DNA from: Ferruginibacter sp.
GTDB taxonomy: Bacteria; Bacteroidota; Bacteroidia; Chitinophagales; Chitinophagaceae
Assembly (NCBI GenBank): GCA_018057635.1
Contig: JAGPDJ010000120.1
Location: forward strand, 1 to 7,194
Length of the DNA stretch: 7,194 bases
Reading direction: 5' to 3'
This document shows, piece after piece, positions 6,601 through 7,194 of the stretch. The first letter of the stretch is position 1; every line of letters begins with the position of its first letter. A program made the translations under genes and the position numbers. The notes beneath the pieces were generated by a model. That model worked only from the letters and a program-made list of their open reading frames with translations, searched no databases and was not told where the DNA came from.

Positions 6601-6939
6601 GTTCCGGTTATTCATTACAGGCTTAAACAATATTACCTGGATGGAAGGATCGCAATTTCAAATGTAGTAACCATAAAACTTGACTTCAAACAACAAATTT
6701 ATATTTATCCGAACCCGGTTTATGACAATACGAACCTGGTAGTAAATATTACCAAAGCTGACAAGGTTCAGGGAAGGATCATTGACAATTTGGGAAGAAC
6801 CATTAAAATATTACAATGGGATATTCCTGCAGGCATGAATGCTTACAAACTTAATTTATTCAGCCTGGCTAAAGGTATGTATTACCTTGAACTGAAAGGG
6901 GAGCATACAAATGAACTGATCAGGATCATAAAAGAATAA
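3661..6939 (+). CDS. Secreted GloVer/kelch-like repeat protein with T9SS type A sorting domain
   Basis: This 1092-residue protein is probably exported by Sec, then secreted or surface-anchored by the type IX system. In order: signal peptide (1 to about 21, ending LPA before QG); repeats of about 50 residues (about 24-732) with consensus G..PYG.L....GKFYGMTS.GG...GVIFEWDPATN.Y.KKIDF, matching the 'GloVer' repeat and kelch-like in form; a beta-rich domain (about 740-905) with NRWVAITDNEG, NGNNLG and YLDRN, whose C744 and C865 could form a disulfide; a fibronectin-like module (about 910-1007) with LNWKTSNEFN and ELERSLDGNTF; and the T9SS C-terminal domain (about 1013-1092) with IYPNPV, the turn DNLGRTI and the ending GMYYLELKG. 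No enzyme signature is visible; binding to glycans or proteins is inference. ATG 3661 gives the signal peptide directly. The gene is monocistronic, with its own terminator 49 bp downstream. Confidence 0.95.
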   Translation: MKHRLLFTGLILFLFTTTLPAQGIYQFWGTTGLGGPDDLGAIFKTDGNGNNFQVKHKYLTSNPGANPGYTEMVELQGKFYGVTVNGGKFDKGVIFEWDPASNVYAQKTDFSTDNGYYPYGSLTIFAGKMYGMTSLGGLYNAGVIFEWDPATNVYTKKIDLVSTTGSNPYGSMTVVGNKFYGMTSRGGINDGGVIFEWDPSSNNYSRKIDFLNGPGGRNPYGNLTYSNGKFYGMTSRGGIGGGVIFEWDPATNIYSMQVSFNFIDGNSPRGSLVMYEGKFYGTTFSGGISDRGVIFEWDPLNNEYNKKIELINFNDGRHPIGNLTCKDGKFYGLTSGHSQGTNPIPSGGILYEWDPVTNIYSNKLSLTIGTGYYPMGTLALSNGKLYGLTQIGGSNNSGVLFEWNIATGSYSKKIDFNGIEGGRPGGLTYQAGKLFGTTQWGGYNYTGSIYELDVETEFYTKKYDLSIENGSNPFGSVTKYNGKYYGITSKGGMYNKGVIYEWDPVSNIQTKKYDLDYTSGHHPYGYLTLYNGKFYGLNEEGGDDGSGTMFEWDPATNIYLKLVDFNGTNGSHPYGSLRLQNDILYGITGLGGEHGAGVIFEWNPANRIFTKKIDFNGTNGDYPRGNLAWLSNRFYGITEAGGLNNEGVLFEWDPATNNYTVKVNLSKDSGSHPFGSLAINAGKLYGMTSEGGTNNDGVIFEWDPAGNVYTVKKNLNAAEAGQPGIGNDLVTVPAPVAKGTAGTCTEFPAVTIDSSNNNRWVAITDNEGNAVAEIKANGNNLGIVTASMFINNGIVREDESKRLYLDRNLTLNPQVAIPANSTVDIRLYIKKTEFLAMKNAVNSIGQPSGINTIIDLGISRNDNGCGNTITGTRVELETNPAPWEADYVLTTSTGKLSSFYFFNKAAAGPLPVSSLVFEGHLENKDAELNWKTSNEFNTHSFELERSLDGNTFTRITSVNADNSQSLQQYVYTDMDVFALRVPVIHYRLKQYYLDGRIAISNVVTIKLDFKQQIYIYPNPVYDNTNLVVNITKADKVQGRIIDNLGRTIKILQWDIPAGMNAYKLNLFSLAKGMYYLELKGEHTNELIRIIKE
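3730..5856 (+). repeat. Tandem 150-bp repeats encoding kelch-like blades
   Basis: Thirteen units carry a recognisable EWDP-type motif. The Glu of that motif falls at residues 96, 146, 196, 246, 296, 352, 402, 451, 501, 551, 601, 651 and 701, so ten of twelve spacings are exactly 50 residues (150 bp). The exceptions are 56 (unit 6, where SGHSQGTNPIPSGG replaces the usual GG loop) and 49 (unit 8, where EWDP has decayed to ELDV). A leading half-unit (residues about 24-60, WGTTGLGG...GAIFKTD) lacks the front strand. A trailing half-unit (about 720-732, GQPGIGNDLVTV) supplies only that strand. Copies differ widely in DNA, so they are old rather than a recent expansion. Confidence 0.92.
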
Positions 6940-6988
6940 AGCAACATAGAATACATCACAACAGTACGTTTTAAAACAATCCATGAAA

Positions 6989-7019
6989 AAAAATAGCCCC
7001 ATTTACAGGGGCTATTTTT
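6989..7019. terminator. Strong intrinsic terminator, probably bidirectional
   Basis: AAAAATAGCCCC (6989-7000) pairs perfectly with GGGGCTATTTTT (7008-7019) around the loop ATTTACA, a 12-bp stem with a G/C core. It begins 49 bases after the stop codon of the repeat protein. The T run on the right and the A run on the left (6986-6993) make it look like a Rho-independent terminator on both strands. It ends the repeat-protein transcript and could also stop a transcript entering from the right. Confidence 0.9.
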
Positions 7020-7194
7020 GTGGTGAATAATAAATTATTCTTTGTTTCAAGGGTAGGTAAGCAACGACCTTTTTTAGCCGCTTGATTATAAACGCACTGT
7101 GTGAAATAATATTGTGAATATGTAGTAAAAAATCACTCAATTGACTTGTACATGCAGCACATTTCTCATTTGGGTAATTAAAAAATTGGGTAAT
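7012..7194 (-). CDS. Uncertain reading frame open to the right edge (possible C-terminal fragment)
   Basis: On the minus strand one frame is open from the window edge for 60 codons to a TAG at 7014-7012. The translation includes EKCAACTSQLSDFLL, HIHNIISHSAF and IIKRLKKVVAYLPLKQRI. It has no internal Met, so if real it is the C-terminal part of a gene starting beyond the window, convergent with the repeat-protein gene. The stop would lie inside the terminator stem, which is possible but not typical. I recognise no family. An open frame of this length can arise by chance in AT-rich DNA, so this is a possibility rather than a call. Confidence 0.2.
   Translation of the reverse strand: MTQFFNYPNEKCAACTSQLSDFLLHIHNIISHSAFIIKRLKKVVAYLPLKQRIIYYSPQK

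Overview
This looks like chromosomal DNA from a Bacteroidota bacterium, most likely a Chitinophagaceae-type sphingobacterium. The evidence is the AT-rich composition, the absence of Shine-Dalgarno sequences before the starts, export signals ending in '..SQ' or '..AQ', and a large secreted protein ending in a type IX secretion (T9SS, Por) sorting domain preceded by the characteristic Bacteroidota 'LPV..L.F.....L.W.T..E.N...FE.ErS.DG..F' fibronectin-like module. Family assignments come from motif recognition by eye, not from a database search.

Layout, left to right: (1) positions 1-50, minus strand, the first 16 codons of a gene that runs off the left edge and starts with an export signal; (2) a 241-bp divergent intergenic region with an array of ATGAT/ATCAT half-sites; (3) 292-978, plus, an exported DsrE-like protein with one cysteine; (4) 1028-2635, minus, a 535-residue protein of unknown function with a possible GNAT-like core, convergent with the DsrE gene; (5) a 194-bp gap with two compact hairpins; (6) 2830-3237, minus, a small cytoplasmic PRC-barrel protein; (7) a 423-bp divergent AT-rich region with a 25-bp imperfect dyad; (8) 3661-6939, plus, a 1092-residue secreted protein built from about 13 GloVer/kelch-like 50-residue repeats, an uncharacterised beta-rich domain, a fibronectin-like module and a T9SS C-terminal domain; (9) a strong, near-symmetric intrinsic terminator at 6989-7019; (10) a 175-bp tail with no certain gene but with a minus-strand reading frame open to the right edge.

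The genes do not form an obvious pathway or operon. Each full gene appears to have its own promoter region, and two of the intergenic regions are divergent. Nothing here indicates a mobile element, a CRISPR array, an RNA gene or a defence system. The most interesting object is the repeat protein: its repeats keep an almost exact 150-bp (50-residue) register, and its incomplete first and last units together make one more repeat, giving 14 units, which fits two seven-bladed propellers or one large closed propeller.
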